Shown here one piece after another: positions 12,201 to 25,600 of a DNA stretch of 64,000 nucleotides; position 1 is the stretch's first letter, and every line of letters begins with the position of its first letter. The stretch spans positions 1,910,123 through 1,974,122 of the forward strand of contig JANVCC010000030.1 of assembly GCA_025345505.1 (NCBI GenBank). The letters run 5' to 3'. The notes beneath the pieces are model-generated. The model did not search any database. It saw only the letters and a list, made by a program, of their open reading frames with translations, and was not told the DNA's origin. Origin of the DNA: Todiramphus chloris collaris. Lineage: Eukaryota; Chordata; Aves; Coraciiformes; Alcedinidae. The translations under genes were made by a program, and so were the position numbers.

Positions 12201-15109
12201 GTTTAACAGTATCAGTGTAACACTTTGAATGGGCAAGAAATAGAAAAGCAATAATTGAAGGTGTCATTAGGATAGTGTCAAGCCACAATGTCCTTGAAAG
12301 CGATTAGGAATCTTCTGCAGGAATGTAACTGACACCAGCATGGAAATCTATGCATAAGGAGTTATAAAGAAAAGCAGCAGGGAAACAAACAGGCTAGCTT
12401 TGAAGAAATTATTATGTCTCTCCTGCTTAAAATAGAGCAGACTTCAGGATAAGTTTACAATCTATACAATGTGACAGTTAAGGAGGATGAGATACAGTAT
12501 TCAAATGTAAAGCTAAAGGCTTCAGAGAAAGTCCTTTCTTTCCACGAGTGAATCCTTCTGGTTAATTCTTGCTGTTGCAAAATCAGTGTGTTGCCCTCCT
12601 AGCCCATGTTCTTAAGGAACTGCTAAGTGATCATGTTAGCACTGGGAGCCACTGCCCTCCTTCCTTTAGGTCATTATGTGTACAGGTAATGAGGCTATCA
12701 TGATACACAGGGCAGAAGAATTTAAATGGAACAAAAACGTGGTATGTTTAACATGGAAGAAACCTCCACCTTCCCAACTCAGTTTTGGTTCATTTCCCAG
12801 TTTCTCTCTGGGACAAACTAGCCCTTGACCCCTCTTTGCTCAGCCCTGAGGAACTGGGTTCGATGCCTACCTGTCTTCTCTTCCTCTTGAACAGCAACTC
12901 ACATTGCTACACTGGAATTTTGCACAGTTCATCCACACAATGTTTAGTAATTGCTGCCTTGGATGGAAGCATTTTCTACAGTGAATTCCTGCATTGCAGA
13001 CATCAGTCTTTTGAAACCATGAAGAGGCTATCACATCAGCCATACCACCGAAAGGTAAATTATTTCTAACAAAACATTAAAAAAAAATTGGTTTAATGTA
13101 AATTAAAATATTATGATCGGAGAAACACAGTGGTTACTTCACAAGGTTTGGATATGTCATGACTGTTTGTTTTGTGTGATGATTTATTAAAGGCCTGTTG
13201 GTGCAAGTTCACAAAGTAAAGGGTTTTATTGAGAGTGGACTCCAAATTCTTGCTTTCACTGTCATGCTCTTTTTTCTAAGTTATCTTCTTGTGTGTGTGG
13301 ACACTATTGTACTTATATTAGATGCCTAGGCTAAATTTACTTTAAAACTTATTTAATTTATGAAAATCATTATTCATATAAAATACAGCTAATGTTCTTT
13401 GTGAGTACTCTGATACAAGAAAATATCATTACATGCCTTGAGCTGATATATTTCTATGTTTTATGCTACTGTCCAAAGCACAATCACAGAGCAAAGAAAT
13501 GAGAAATTTTAAAGGCTAGGTTATTTAGCCCAGGTTTTTGGAATGTTATGTAAGGGAAATGCACTGCTCAAGGACTCTCCTGGTCACACTCCTAATAGTA
13601 ACATTTGGTGGGAAGCTCTGTAATACAACAGTCTGAAATATAAAAAGCCCAAAAGAAAGGATGCCCCCTTAAAATCCCTCTGCAAACAACCCCCACTCAG
13701 CCCATTTCTCTTCTAATGTGTCCTTGTCTTCTGCTTGTATCCATTTCCAGGTTCACTGATGTAAAATGCTGATTCCAGCTATTTTCACTATTATGTATTT
13801 CCATAAAAACAAATAAAAGTTAATTTCAAAGGGTTCAATGTATTAAGTCCCTCCATTTCTAACAGTTTCATTTACTGATAAGGCATTCAATCACTCTGAG
13901 GACAGCAAATAAGTTGAGATTTCTACCAAATGGAATCCAGTTCAATTTTGCTTTAGTTTGCTTAATTTTAGAATAACTGCACAGTTGCTTATTTGAATAG
14001 AACCGTGCCCTCTGGACACTTAAGCAATTTTAAATTAGTTTGAAGGATCTGCCTTACCTGACTTGACATGTGGTATTATGTCCTCTTAAAAATATTTATT
14101 CCACAACAACTGTTATCAGTGCTGCAATAGAACAAAGAACACTTTGCCCTCTTCTATGAGCAAAGGCTTGGCAAATGTCTCAGGACAGAGTGCTCGGACC
14201 GTGGATACACGGCAGGGAAATGACATCCTCTCGCACCGTGTGTTATTTAAACAAAACTGCGGCCTGTTCCACAGATGCTGCTCTCAAGGACACTCATGCT
14301 CCAGGAGGGAGTAGATCCATTGAAATGAAATGCCAATAGTAACACAGGCAAAAGCTTTAACTGTAAATCAAGGAGGCTGTTTAGTTCAGCCTGCCAGAAA
14401 GCTCAGACTGGTCTCAAATTTCATGTTGTCTTGCCAGATTGATAATGATATGACTGGGTACAGAGTCTGACTTGCCATCTTTGATCTGATAAAATATGTA
14501 GGCACATTATTTTCAACTTTAAAGGTCCAAGGCCCTTCTTACAGTCAAATTCTTTCCTGATGGTACAAACTCCACAGTGATTCCACTGACTTGTACAGGC
14601 TTTTTGCTTTTACTCAGGAGTCGGTGGAGTGACTGTGGATTTAAACTAGTGTAATTGGGAGTAAAAGTTGGGTTTTTATGTCTACTTCTGTTTCTAAAAT
14701 CTTCTGTCAAGTTTCATGAGGTCAGATGTGAAGATGAATTTGTTGTTTAAGCTTCTTCCTGCAGGCAAAAAGCTTAATCATTTTTTTCTACTGACCTTGT
14801 CTTGTCTAAAGATGAGTCAATGAATCAAGTTATGAAAGATATATCATGAATAAATGATTTATGCCTGGTCAGATCAAATATGATGTATTACTTAGGTCCT
14901 TGAGTATTATTGCATATAAAGATTTATCCAAAGTGTCAGACAATTGGTCAGGGAGAGAATTCTTAAGTCTTTGCATGTCCTTTTGGAAAAAAAAATGTAT
15001 ATAAGTGTTCCATGACTTGGGAAATTTATCTTGGCAAAAATATCTGTCTTTGACAAAGGCTTAAGAAGGACAATCCTGCAGCTACACTCCTCTGCTGGAA
15101 CGCAGGAGA
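9296..15109. other. Intergenic sequence, no recognisable gene
   Basis: Mostly AT-rich, with GC-richer patches near 10690-10830, 12590-12900 and 14190-14320. The last contains several CpGs. No coding region, RNA gene or repeat family was recognised; open frames of 60-99 codons have no domain signature. Confidence 0.55.
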
Positions 15110-15432
15110 TCCTGGTTTCATCTGGTATAGAGTTAATTTTCATTGTAGTAACTAGTTCAATGTGTTTTGGATTTAGGCTGAGCATAATGTTGGTAATACT
15201 GATGTTTTAGTTGTCTCTAAAAAGTGATTACACTGTCAATGACTTTTCAGCTTCTCACACCACCCCACCAGCCAGTATGCTGAGGGAGCACAAGAAGCTG
15301 GGAGCAGATAGCCAGGACAGCTGACCCAAACTGGCCAAAGGGAAATTCCATATCATAGGATGTCATGCTCAGTGTATAAACTAGAAGGAAAGTTGGACAG
15401 GGGCTGCTGCTCAGGAGCTGTCTGGGAGAAGG
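15110..15432 (+). mobile_element. Decayed ERV-L-like LTR, left part only
   Basis: Related to the LTR at 17129-17843 and on the same strand. Shared blocks: GGTATAGAGTTAATTTTCAT, TCAGCTTCTCACACCACCCC, AGCCAGGACAGCTGACC, and TGTCATGCTCAGTGTATAAA. Homology stops near 15432, before the region corresponding to the polyadenylation and right-hand part, so only the U3-like part is left. A short CR1 follows at once. It carries more substitutions than its neighbour, so it is an older or different subfamily copy. Confidence 0.75.
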
Positions 15433-15451
15433 AAAATAAAAAGCTCTTTAG

Positions 15452-15540
15452 GTCATACAATCATTTAGGTTAGAAAAGACCTTTAAGATTATTGAAGCCA
15501 ACGGTTAACCCAGCACTGCCAAGTCCACCAAGGTCATAAG
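15452..15540 (-). mobile_element. CR1 retroposon 3' end, short, minus strand
   Basis: About 90 bases matching the reverse complement of a CR1 3' end: CAATCATTTAGGTTAGAAAA, GACCTTTAAGATTATTGAAG, CCAACGGTTAACCCAGCACT. It directly abuts the truncated end of the LTR relic at 15110-15432. Confidence 0.82.
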
Positions 15541-17128
15541 GGTGTTGTGACACTAACCAGCTTAGAGACCCTAAAGTACTCATACCACATAGCAATTTAT
15601 TTTTACGTTAAGATTTACAAGAGTAACGTTTTACCTAATAAATTGATTTGCTGGTTCAGTATAATTTCTGTCTTAGAATTCATCATATGGATTACTTATT
15701 ATTGAGTCCTAACGGTATTGGAATGCAAACAACCCTCTCTGACAGACACCTTCTCTGATGGAAAAAACATCGCATTGCAGCAGTAACCTGTACCCATTCT
15801 TACGAGATTTGTTTAAATTAATAACAAATTTGAAATCTAGTTCCTGAGGTGGGCTACATCAGACATCCCTGAAGCATGGCTTGTCCATAATTCTAAATGG
15901 TCTCTGGAAAGAGAATTGGTATAGAAAAGTTATTAGAATAACCTAATGAAATAGGGGGGGGGGGGGGAAGTTCTATCAGCCCTTTCACCTTCAATGCTGT
16001 TCCCATCCTTCTTCTGTAAATTGGATGGTTTGTGGTTTCTCTCTCCCAATGGACTTAACTCTCCTTCCCAGGTAGAGTTAATAATACCGATCGAGCCATA
16101 CTGAAGGATTTTCAAACCACTGACCAGATCACATCTTATTATGTAATCCATTTTATATCTACTTAATGTTACCTATAATGGTCAGTCATCCACTTTCATT
16201 TATTCTATGCGTATAAAATGATTGGCATCAACACATGTCATTTGAAGCAAATTAATGTATTCTGAAAAGCTGTTTTCTCAGAAATATTAATAGATGACAG
16301 AAAAGTTCAGTGGATATAATTATTCTGACAAGAAAGAGTTCCTCTTATCCTGAAACAGCAGTAATACCAGCAGGAGCTAAATGAACAGTTGCTTATTGCA
16401 TATGGATGGTGAAGAACTCATGGAAATAACAGCAAAAACCATGAGAAGACCAATCATCTGTCAAACATTTAGCACTGTATTGTGACCAGAACTAAATATC
16501 TGACATCAGTTTACAAACCTGCATCAAATTGCACAGCCTGGAGTCAATTCCTCGGGTGGCCATCAAAGTAACTGGGGCAGAATTCTGCCAATCTAAAAAC
16601 GCAGTTAGGAGGTGTATAGCTGGTTGAAAAAAAAACCAACCCACTGTGCTGCAACCAGTCGCTATAAATTCTTCTCTCTAAATCTAATGATGAAGTGTCA
16701 GTGAAGTATGCCATGGAACATCAAGTTAAATTCTTCATAGATTAATAAAAATGTTACATGCCGTAAATTTATGTATTGGATTTTCATACTGTAAAAAGAA
16801 TTATTTTAAAAGCTGCCTTTTTATTTTGACTACTACTTTCCCTGCTATTTTATAATAGTGAATGATAATGAAGTTGTCATTTTACATATAGGATAATAAA
16901 TTGCCTTGCTATGAATACAAGGCTATTACTCACTCATAGGGCCCTGATTATGTTGTGCTAGGAGAGTGTGACAAGCGCTTTATGAATGGCACAGTCCGGA
17001 AAGTGAACTCAGTCAGTGTTCATTATAAGGTCATCCTCCTAGAATTTGAAAACATGAACTTCATGCCTGTGGTTATGAGCTAATTTTTCATGCTCACTGT
17101 ATAAGTAATACTTGCATATCAAGGTCTC
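15541..17128. other. Intergenic sequence between two LTR relics
   Basis: Contains the G14 run at 15954-15967. No retroviral gag, pol or env frame is visible, so this is not the interior of a provirus. Confidence 0.6.
15954..15967. repeat. G14 homopolymer
   Basis: Uninterrupted run of 14 G on the plus strand, in otherwise AT-rich sequence. The length may be a sequencing or assembly compromise. Confidence 0.9.
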
Positions 17129-17843
17129 TGTTCTAGTTTTGGCTCAGATAGAGTTAATTTTTTTCATAGTAGCTGGTATGGGGCTATATTTTCAATTTGT
17201 GCTGAAAACAGATGACATAGGGATGTTTTTATAATTGCTGAGCTGCACTTAACACAGAGTCAAGGCCTTTTCTGCTTCTCACCTGCCCTACCAGTAAGTG
17301 GGCTGGGGGTGCACAACAAGTTGGGAGGGGATACAGCCAGGACAGCTGACCTCAACTGATCAAAGGGATCGTAGACTCATAGTATGTTAGGGGTTGGAAG
17401 GGACCTCTAGAGATCACTGAGTCCAACCCCCCTGCCAAAGCAGGATCGCCTAGGGCATGTCGCACAGGAACGCATCCAGATGGGTTTTGAAAGTCTCTAG
17501 AGAAGGTGACTCCAGACCATATGACTTCATGCTCAGCATAAAAGCTGGAGGAAGAAGGAAGGGGGGTACATTTGGAGTGATGGCGTTTGTCTTCCCAAGT
17601 CACCCTTACGCTTGATGGAGCTTTCCTGGAAATGGCTGAACACCGGCTGCCCATAGGAAGTGCTGAATGAATTCCTTGTTTTGCTTTGCTCGTGTGTGTG
17701 GCTTTTGCTTTATGTATGAAACTCTCTTCATCTCAACCCATGAGTTTTCCCACTTTTGCCCTTCTGACTCTCTCCCTAATCCCAACAGGGGAATGTGAGT
17801 GGCTGTGTGGGGCTTAGTTGCTAGCTGGGGTTAAACCACAGCT
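17129..17843 (+). mobile_element. Solo LTR of an avian ERV-L-like retrovirus, with a nested CR1
   Basis: Starts TGTTCTAGTTTTGGCT and ends GGGGTTAAACCACAGCT; it carries the long blocks known from this common bird LTR, such as AGTCAAGGCCTTTTCTGCTT, GGAGTGATGGCGTTTGTCTT and GAATTCCTTGTTTTGCTTTG. A 5-base direct repeat, GTCTC, lies immediately before (17124-17128) and after (17844-17848). Five bases is the usual target-site duplication length for ERV-L-type elements, so the ends are probably right and this is a solo LTR from recombination. The last bases differ from the usual CA end. A CR1 of about 143 bases interrupts it at 17371-17512. No viral coding sequence adjoins it. Confidence 0.9.
17371..17512 (-). 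mobile_element. CR1 retroposon nested in the solo LTR, minus strand
   Basis: Reverse complement of a CR1 3' end: GGGGTTGGAAGGGACCTCTA, GAGATCACTGAGTCCAACCC, CAAAGCAGGATCGCC, and GTCTCTAGAGAAGGTGACTC. LTR sequence resumes directly at CCAGACCATATGACTTCATG. The CR1 therefore inserted after the LTR did. Confidence 0.92.
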
Positions 17844-17848
17844 GTCTC

Positions 17849-20800
17849 CCATCATAGCTCTGCATCTTCATTTTAGATAATGCAGTGATGTCTCACTTTA
17901 GGAAATGCAGTGACACATGACATATGGGGAAACTTACTCAGCTAATTTGACCATCTTTCATATATAGTCCCACACTGACAAACACCTGCCTGTCACCCAG
18001 GCTAGAGACAAATTCATCTTTATGAATTCTTACACTGAGCTGTATTAATATTCAGAGGAAACTCACAGAACTACAGTTAGAAATGTCAGCTTGTTTGTGG
18101 CAGATGCAGACTGCAATCTCCACACCCTCCCACCCCTCATTTCTCTGGATGCCATATTCCAGTTTGGACTACAACAGTTCCATTTTCATAGGTATTAGAC
18201 ATTTCAATGCCTGGCTAGTCATATGGCAGTACACCTTCTCTCACGTTGCAAAGTACACATATACATGTAACTTGGATTTAGACCAGTTTATAATCTTAAG
18301 CTTTTCTCTGTGTGTTCTATAAAAACCTCCACAGGTTTATACTATCAAAGCAAAGACATTTCTCAGTTATTTTGTCTCTTCAGTACTGCCACAATATTTA
18401 GCTATTTTGTTTCACTTTAGATACTATTTCTTTTACTTTCACTATAAATTGCATAACCAACACCATGTGAAGACTTCTACTGGTTTAAGTTTTACTGTTT
18501 ATATGTCTGTATTTTAAACCCTATTTATAGTTTATTTTTCCTTCTTCCTGTAGAAGATACTGTAACACAGTTGTGAGAGGGCACAGTGCTCATCATCTTC
18601 CCCCCTTATCACAGCTATACAACAATACAAGAAGGATACTGTATTAAACTCATTGGTGTAATACAGTATAAAAGCAGCTTATTCTTAAGGGATGACAGAT
18701 AACTTTGTAAAAGGGAGACATTCAATTTTAAGTACAATACTTGGTATTAAACCAACAACACATGTTAAAAGAAAGTAAATATTGGCATGGTAGTAGTTCT
18801 GATGTATGCTCTTTTTTTCACAGGAAAAACAACCCTTAAGCCAATGGGATAAATCATCTCCGGCATAGCACTGACCACAGCTCAAATATTCCATAGATGA
18901 ATTGGAGGCACTGGCTAGAATCCTTACTAGATTTCTCTTGAAATTAGATAGTCAAGCAATGCCAGCAAATGCTTCCATTTGTCTGAGGCTGAGGTACAAA
19001 CATCAGATCAGATATTCACTTGATGTGAACTGACATTCTCAAAGGAGTGACCTCGGTTTACAACACTTGAGATATAGCCCAGAGCTTCTGCACCCGAGAG
19101 GAGGACTATAAGCAGAAAGAGATTGAAGTTTGTTAGAAATAAGGTCAATAGACCATTCAAGGTCACTCTACTGAAAGAAATCTTTGCTTTGGTGCCTTCG
19201 TGTATTTGCATCAATAAAGGCTTTAAGGCCTTTTAAGCTCAGCTATTTAGACCCAGCTTAGCCTATCCAGTCCTAGGATCTCCCGTTCCAGTTCTCACCT
19301 GTTGGGGAGAAAATGGTGAACCAGTTGTTGTTACTAAGTATCTCAAAATTTATTCAGCTCATAGCACCACTCTTACAGTCACTTTTATATTCTCTTCTGA
19401 TGGAATATAAAAACTAACTCACAAATACCTGAATTTCTCTTGCAAATACAGGATTTGCTACTGTTTCTAGTGTTAAAAATCTTAACTATTTCATACTTTG
19501 CCATTTCCAAAATAAATAGATCAGTGTGAGGCTGATTTGCTCTTACTAGTCTGCAGTGCATTCCGAACAGACTGGGAGCTGGTTAAACTGGCATCAGAGC
19601 TCTTTGGGCATGAGCCAGATCTCCACTCTGTGCTTTCTGGTAGCTGCTGCAACAGCATTGTCCATTGTCCCACCACTGCTTGCCTTTCCCAGTGCCCGCT
19701 TCTGTCACTCTTACGGCTTTCAACTCACTGTTGGTCACACTGCTGCCCAGCTACCACCAGCCAGAATCAGTTTCTACTCTCTTCCTTTTCATCAGGTTAG
19801 TATAATAACATTTCACTGTGACAGAGTAAAATTACTTATTGCTTCAGTTGCATTTTTACAATACCTGCACTACATATAAAAAACAAATGCCTTCATAATT
19901 ACATGATCCTGTAGATCCTGCTCCCACATGGATCTTGATGCTTGGTGAGAAATACAGATGCAAAAAATCCCATAGCTATCTCCAGGTCAAAGAAGACTGT
20001 GGAGATGATTGGTTATAGTCCCATTCTCTTGGACAAATCTGGTTTATATCAAGCCTGACTACTTGGAACACTTATATGTTAAATATACTTTTTATTTGTT
20101 TGTTTTATTTTCTTTCCCAGGTATATACTCAGTGAAAGAGGATGAAAATGAAAGCAGAGCCACAGAAGATTTTGATACCCAGGCAAAGAACATTTAAGCT
20201 TCAGTGACATTTTTTAGTAATATTGACTTCCACATATCTATCAGCAGGAATTGCACATCAATACTTGTATAAAATAGTTGATACAGAGTTGGCTTTTATT
20301 TTCATGGCATGAGTTTACATGGCTTAAAGGAAACATATTCTGAAGGAATATGTTTTCACATTTAGACTTTAACATTACATGAGATAGTCTAGTCAGAGCT
20401 GCATATTGTATGGAGCTAATGTATCAAACTAGGTTAACGATCTAGCCAGGATTTAAAACATTAACAAGGTATCACTTTTATTTTTCCTTTTAATGTGGTG
20501 AACAGGAAAGCAGTTTAAAAAGAAAACAAACCTACACAAAATGGAAATAAAATGTGGAAACACACATTCGCTTACAATGAAGCTATTTCATTACACCTCT
20601 CAAGTGCTTCATAAGTACTGAAAAGCCTCCAAATTCCTGTATATTAAAACAAAACATGGAATTTATAGTTTCATGAGATAACTACTGTATAATTTCAAGA
20701 CCCCTGAAATACAAGAAAAAGCCCAATCATCTGAATTTCATACAATCTGAGTATTACGTATCATCAAGATTTTCAGAACTCACTGGTCTCGCTCTTTAGA

Positions 20801-22311
20801 TAGCATTAAGGTTGTTCAGTAGCCTTTTTTTTTTTTTGTGGGGGTTTTTTTTTAAGAGTCTTATTCTGAATACTTTTCAGTTTGATCCAAAGTCTTTATC
20901 TACTTTTCAAATTCTTGATTCTCAAAAAACATACAGAGACAATTTCTTCCTAGCTGAAAGACAAATTATTTGAAAATCTGGGCTTTCTATATATCTAAAA
21001 AAGTGGATAATAGAAAATTTATCTGTCAGCAAATTATCACATCCCAGGTTCTGATGTTCTCTCTAGCTATTTTTTTTCTTCTTTGTTTTTTAACTTCTTC
21101 CCATTATGTTTTAATGCCCTGGGATCCATGTTACTGAATCAGCAGCTTGAGAAGCATATGTTACAGCTCACTGGCAGAACCAATTAAAAAAAGAAAGCAA
21201 CACCAACAAAAAAAGCAAATTAATATAATTCCAAATCATTCAGTGCAATGTACATTATACACATCTTCATATTCCAGTTTAATTTCTAGCAAAAATATTA
21301 TTACTATAGAAAAAAAATGTTGTCTAATTCACAACCACTTTCACAAAATGGCTATTACTGAATTCCAGTCCATGGTGCCTTCTGTACAAACACTCTTATG
21401 GACTGCAAAAATCATATTGATAGCACAAGTAAAATGTGCTTCTTAATCAAAGTATATAGAATCTACTTACATTAATGGCCAATGTTACCTTTTTATTACA
21501 CTACAGTATAAAAGTACAAATTGATACAAAGTAAACTAATTTTGCAAATAAGCAATTTTATTCAGACTCAACATTCTGTAACGTGTTATAAAAATCAACC
21601 TTTCATTGCACATTTCCACATAACATGATATTTATTGGTTTCCAGGAATCACTGCATCAAGTTTACATTACTGCATGATCAAAAAACCTAGTCACTTAAT
21701 ATTCTGAATTGACTAGCTATCAATTGTGGCAACTTCATTTTACTACATGAAAATGCAGAAGTAGGTGGAATGAAGGAGTAATCATTCAGGTTTCTCACAT
21801 TCTATGTCAAAGCTTGACAAGGATAACACAACTTGACTGCTGCTCTTTTGCATACAAAAGGCAGAAATACTTGCATGCAAAAGACAGAAATACTTCCGTA
21901 TTCCGTCTGATTACGTAACCTCTGTAAGGTGTTACATGACATAAATAGTTTTCATTGAGACTAACATGATCACTGATAACAGCATTTGAGCATTAATCCA
22001 CATAGGTACAGCAATGAGGACATACAGCACATTACCATGCAGCTAGGTATGAATGCAATGCTAAAATCTGCCATTAAGCAGAAGAATATTATTCTCCAGA
22101 CCTGTACTAAAACCCTCACAATAAGTCTGTTCCAAGTATCTTAACTTGTTCTTTTTCTCACTGTGTGTGAACAGTCAAGATTCTTGAATGTGAAATGTTC
22201 CCTGAATTCATACTTCCTCTGGATATGGAATTACATTCATTTTCCATTTCTCTCAGAATACCAAATCATAATATATATGATAATAGTATGTTGCTTATTA
22301 ACTTCTCCTAT
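17849..22311. other. Intergenic sequence, no recognisable gene
   Basis: AT-rich with mixed GC-richer patches (19550-19800). A 107-codon frame at 19556-19879 overlaps an 87-codon frame in another phase; neither has a recognisable domain. The 23-base tandem duplication lies at 21848-21893. Confidence 0.55.
21848..21893. repeat. 23-base tandem duplication
   Basis: Two adjacent copies, 21848-21870 and 21871-21893, each of the form TGCAT(A/G)CAAAAG(G/A)CAGAAATACT, differ at two positions. The origin is a simple local duplication. Confidence 0.9.
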
Positions 22312-22688
22312 AAGGACAGTCTGAGAGAGTTGGGGTTGTGTAGCCCAGAGAAGAAAAGACTCCAGGGAAGGTTTATTGAGTTCTTCCAGTACTGAAGGGG
22401 GACCTATAAGGAAGCTAGAGAGGAACTTTCTACAAGTGCTTTCAGCTGAAAGAGGGTACATTTAGATGAGATGTAAGGAATTCGTTCTTCACTATGAGGG
22501 TGGTGAGGCACTGGAGCAGGCTGTCCAGAGAAGTTGTGGGTGCCCCATCCCTGGAAGTATTCAAGGCTGGGTTGGATGGGGCTTTAAGCAACCTGGTGTA
22601 GCAGAAGGTATCCCTGTCCATGGCAGGGGGGCTGGAATTAGATGGTCTTTAAGGTCCCTTCCAACCCAAACCATTCTATGATTCTAAG
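22312..22688 (+). mobile_element. CR1 retroposon, 5'-truncated 3' end
   Basis: Plus-strand CR1 3' region. It contains the GAGAGAGTTGGGGTTGT block, the GAGGGTGGTGAGGCACTGGA block, GTGCCCCATCCCTGGAAGTA, and the typical end TTCCAACCCAAACCATTCTA followed by TGATTCTAAG. Part of the middle is deleted or scrambled around 22405-22440. Short open frames on both strands here are by-products of the repeat. Confidence 0.95.
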
Positions 22689-25600
22689 AACTTGCATAAA
22701 CTGCAAATGTAAAACAAAGAGAATTTGTATTCATCCTATGTGCTTTAAGTATGAAATACTAAGTATCTCCTTATTTCTCCTCTAGTGGAGTCATAGCCTA
22801 CAAGATGTTCCAGCTGTTGAGAGCAGGAAATGAGACTGCATGAAAAAACCCCGGCATCTGGTACTTTTTCAAAATCCTCAGGATACAGACTGAAAACACC
22901 AAGTTTAGGAAGCACTTACCAAGTATTATATTTAACTTTATAAGGACAGGAGACAACAGCAGTTTCTGTGTATCAAGCTCAGGTCAGCCAGACCTCTCCA
23001 TCTCACCTTGGTGTCATTCAGCCCAGTATCAGGACTGTGCTACATAAAAGCTGACTGGCGCTGTAAGAGACACTAATAAAAAACTGGAAAAATACACTGA
23101 CAGCTCAAACAACCCCCTAACATGCCACCTATAGTAAGAGCCTGTAAGCAGGTGCTAGGAGAACTTGGTGTTATATTACTCTATCACTAGTACGCTCAGG
23201 AGAGAACAGCTTCAACTGGGGGAAAAATAGCAGGTTGCTGCAATAATATTTACAAAAACCCCCACAAAACTTTCTTAAATTAGTGCCTCAAAACATCATA
23301 TTGCATACCTACTTCACTGTATGGTAAAGGCAGCTGCTCAAGCATATATTATCATATACATTAATTGGTCAGTAAAGGACCTTCTTCCAAAGACCATGCT
23401 TTGAAATACCACTTTTAATTCTATCAAATAATCCAGGAATGATCCAATAAGATGATGTTACACTGTCTTAACACATGATATGCTTTCCAAAAACAATAGA
23501 GGCAGTACACATTTAAAAGAAAAATAAGGAGTAAGACTTCATTTTCAAAGGCTTATTGGAAAATAAATCAGAGAAAAGTAGCTTAAACAAAACCCTAATC
23601 TTTTTTAACCAAATGGATTAGGAAGACGTGTAAGCATATACTACATTTACACAGAAAAAAAAGTTCTTCCATGCCTATATTCTGATTACATTTCTTAAAT
23701 TAAGCCCTTGTATTAATTTCAATCTGTGAAGCTCATAAGAGAATGTGTGCATTAATCCTTTCCAACATTTTTATAACTATTAAGTTAATACTAGATTGTA
23801 ATATATCACTTGTACATACACATTTATATTCTGCCCTGTGGGTTTACTTAACATTGACCGAGGGACTCTTGCACATTTTTTTGAAAAATATACTCTTGCT
23901 TGTAATAATCTGTGTTGAGAGATTAAAGACAATAGACTAAATGCAAATAAAAAAAATATTCTGATACCAAACCTTGTGGGAAATTCCATAAATTGTGCTG
24001 GAATTCTGCTGACCTCACGCAGGTGGAATAGTACCCTGATAAGCAGTGATAGTAAAGTCAACTCTGACAAAAAACATAAACCAGGTCAGTAAACATGAGG
24101 GAAACATAATCTTCCAGTAAATCTAAATCTCTAGGTGTACACATTCTGCAGTTACAATGAGTGTGTATGAGCAATAGTAGAAATAATCAGTGGCAATGGG
24201 ATTAAAATGAGGAAAAAAAATGCTAGGCTTGATAGCACCAGGTTTAGTAAACTACATCTAATTTAGACATTCTTAAATCCTTTGCTTCCTAGATGAGTAT
24301 TTATTATTCTTAGGCACTTCCTAGGTTCAAGCATGCGTGTTCAAGTACAGGTTTGTGCATATGTCCTCATCATCCTTAATCATTTAGAATACTGCAATGC
24401 ACTATATTTACAGATATAATTTTCATATGTAGCCATCAGGCAGTGAAAGATACTGGATGGCAAGCAGAGGGTCAGAAAAAAATTATGTGCTCGGATACTA
24501 CTTATTTTATCTTGTAGGCAGGTAGTAGGTAGTACCAACTCTGATTAAGTTTGTCTATCATTTCTTATTCATACAGCTTCAAAAAGTTTATTTCCAAACT
24601 TTTTGGATTACCACCTGTCCAGACATTCAAGAGGAAGACAATAGGAAGGAGTACTTTGCAGCCCCATGAAAATCAGCTTCCATGCAATCAAGGTATAATT
24701 GAAAACTTGCTGTTTGCACATACTCAGAAGAGATGACTTTAAATGTCTCCTTATGTTTTATCCATTTGGATCTGAACAGGACTTTTCCATCACTCTCAGC
24801 TCTTTATTATGGTCAGCTGTACCAGGAATAAGACTCTAAACTTAAGGGAGATGAATTGAGAACCAAATGGGGAACAACAGGTGTGACTGAAATCAGAGGG
24901 TGGAAACTTGGTGGTTGGCTAATAAAAAGGGAGACTAAGAAGTGCTAGTTGCTATGTTATTGGGATGATTTAAGAAATAATAAGGAGCCAGGATGGAGAC
25001 AGAAAGCTAGTGGGAATGACCGAGAAAAAGATGGTGAAGAAAGGGGAAAGTCACCACACGGCATAAGGATGTGAAAGAAGTTGAATGCAGGGACTGCAAG
25101 GGGTTGGAGAAGGTGGCAGGCAAGGGAGAAAAGACAGTCTGGTGGTTCAGAAATAAGGTATCTAGGATGATATTCATCACAAACTATCCAGGGTGATGAA
25201 ATCCTCCCCCTGCATTAGTAGGCATGTAACTTTTACATCAATATAAACTTTAATGGACAGAAACTGTGTATTCTACATTTCTGAGACATCTACTTCCCAT
25301 ACTAGAGTCTCTATCCCAAGTTGTGTAGACTCAGAGCTCCAAAAGAAGCCACGTTACTATGTTTTGAACATTTTCATAAGGCTAACTTTTTTTTAAAATT
25401 CAGGTCCCAGGTATCTTAATATGAGATTTGTTTCCTATCAGTCACCTTTCTGGGACTGGCAGAATACTGCTAAAATGTTACAGAGCACTAAAGGGAAAGA
25501 ACATCTTCCACACAATGCTTGTTTCCTGAGATAGCACACATAATGTATGTCAAGGTACCCATTTCTGAGTACCACAGATAACATCTTGTAAGACAAGGCT

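Noticed and set aside
15110..17843. Provirus bounded by the two same-strand LTRs
   Set aside because: The left one is truncated and much more diverged, the right one has its own 5-base target duplication, and no gag, pol or env sequence lies between.
19537..19879. Overlapping 87- and 107-codon plus-strand frames
   Set aside because: Ser/Leu/Cys-rich with no domain, and two overlapping phases open at once; typical of chance in a pyrimidine-rich patch.
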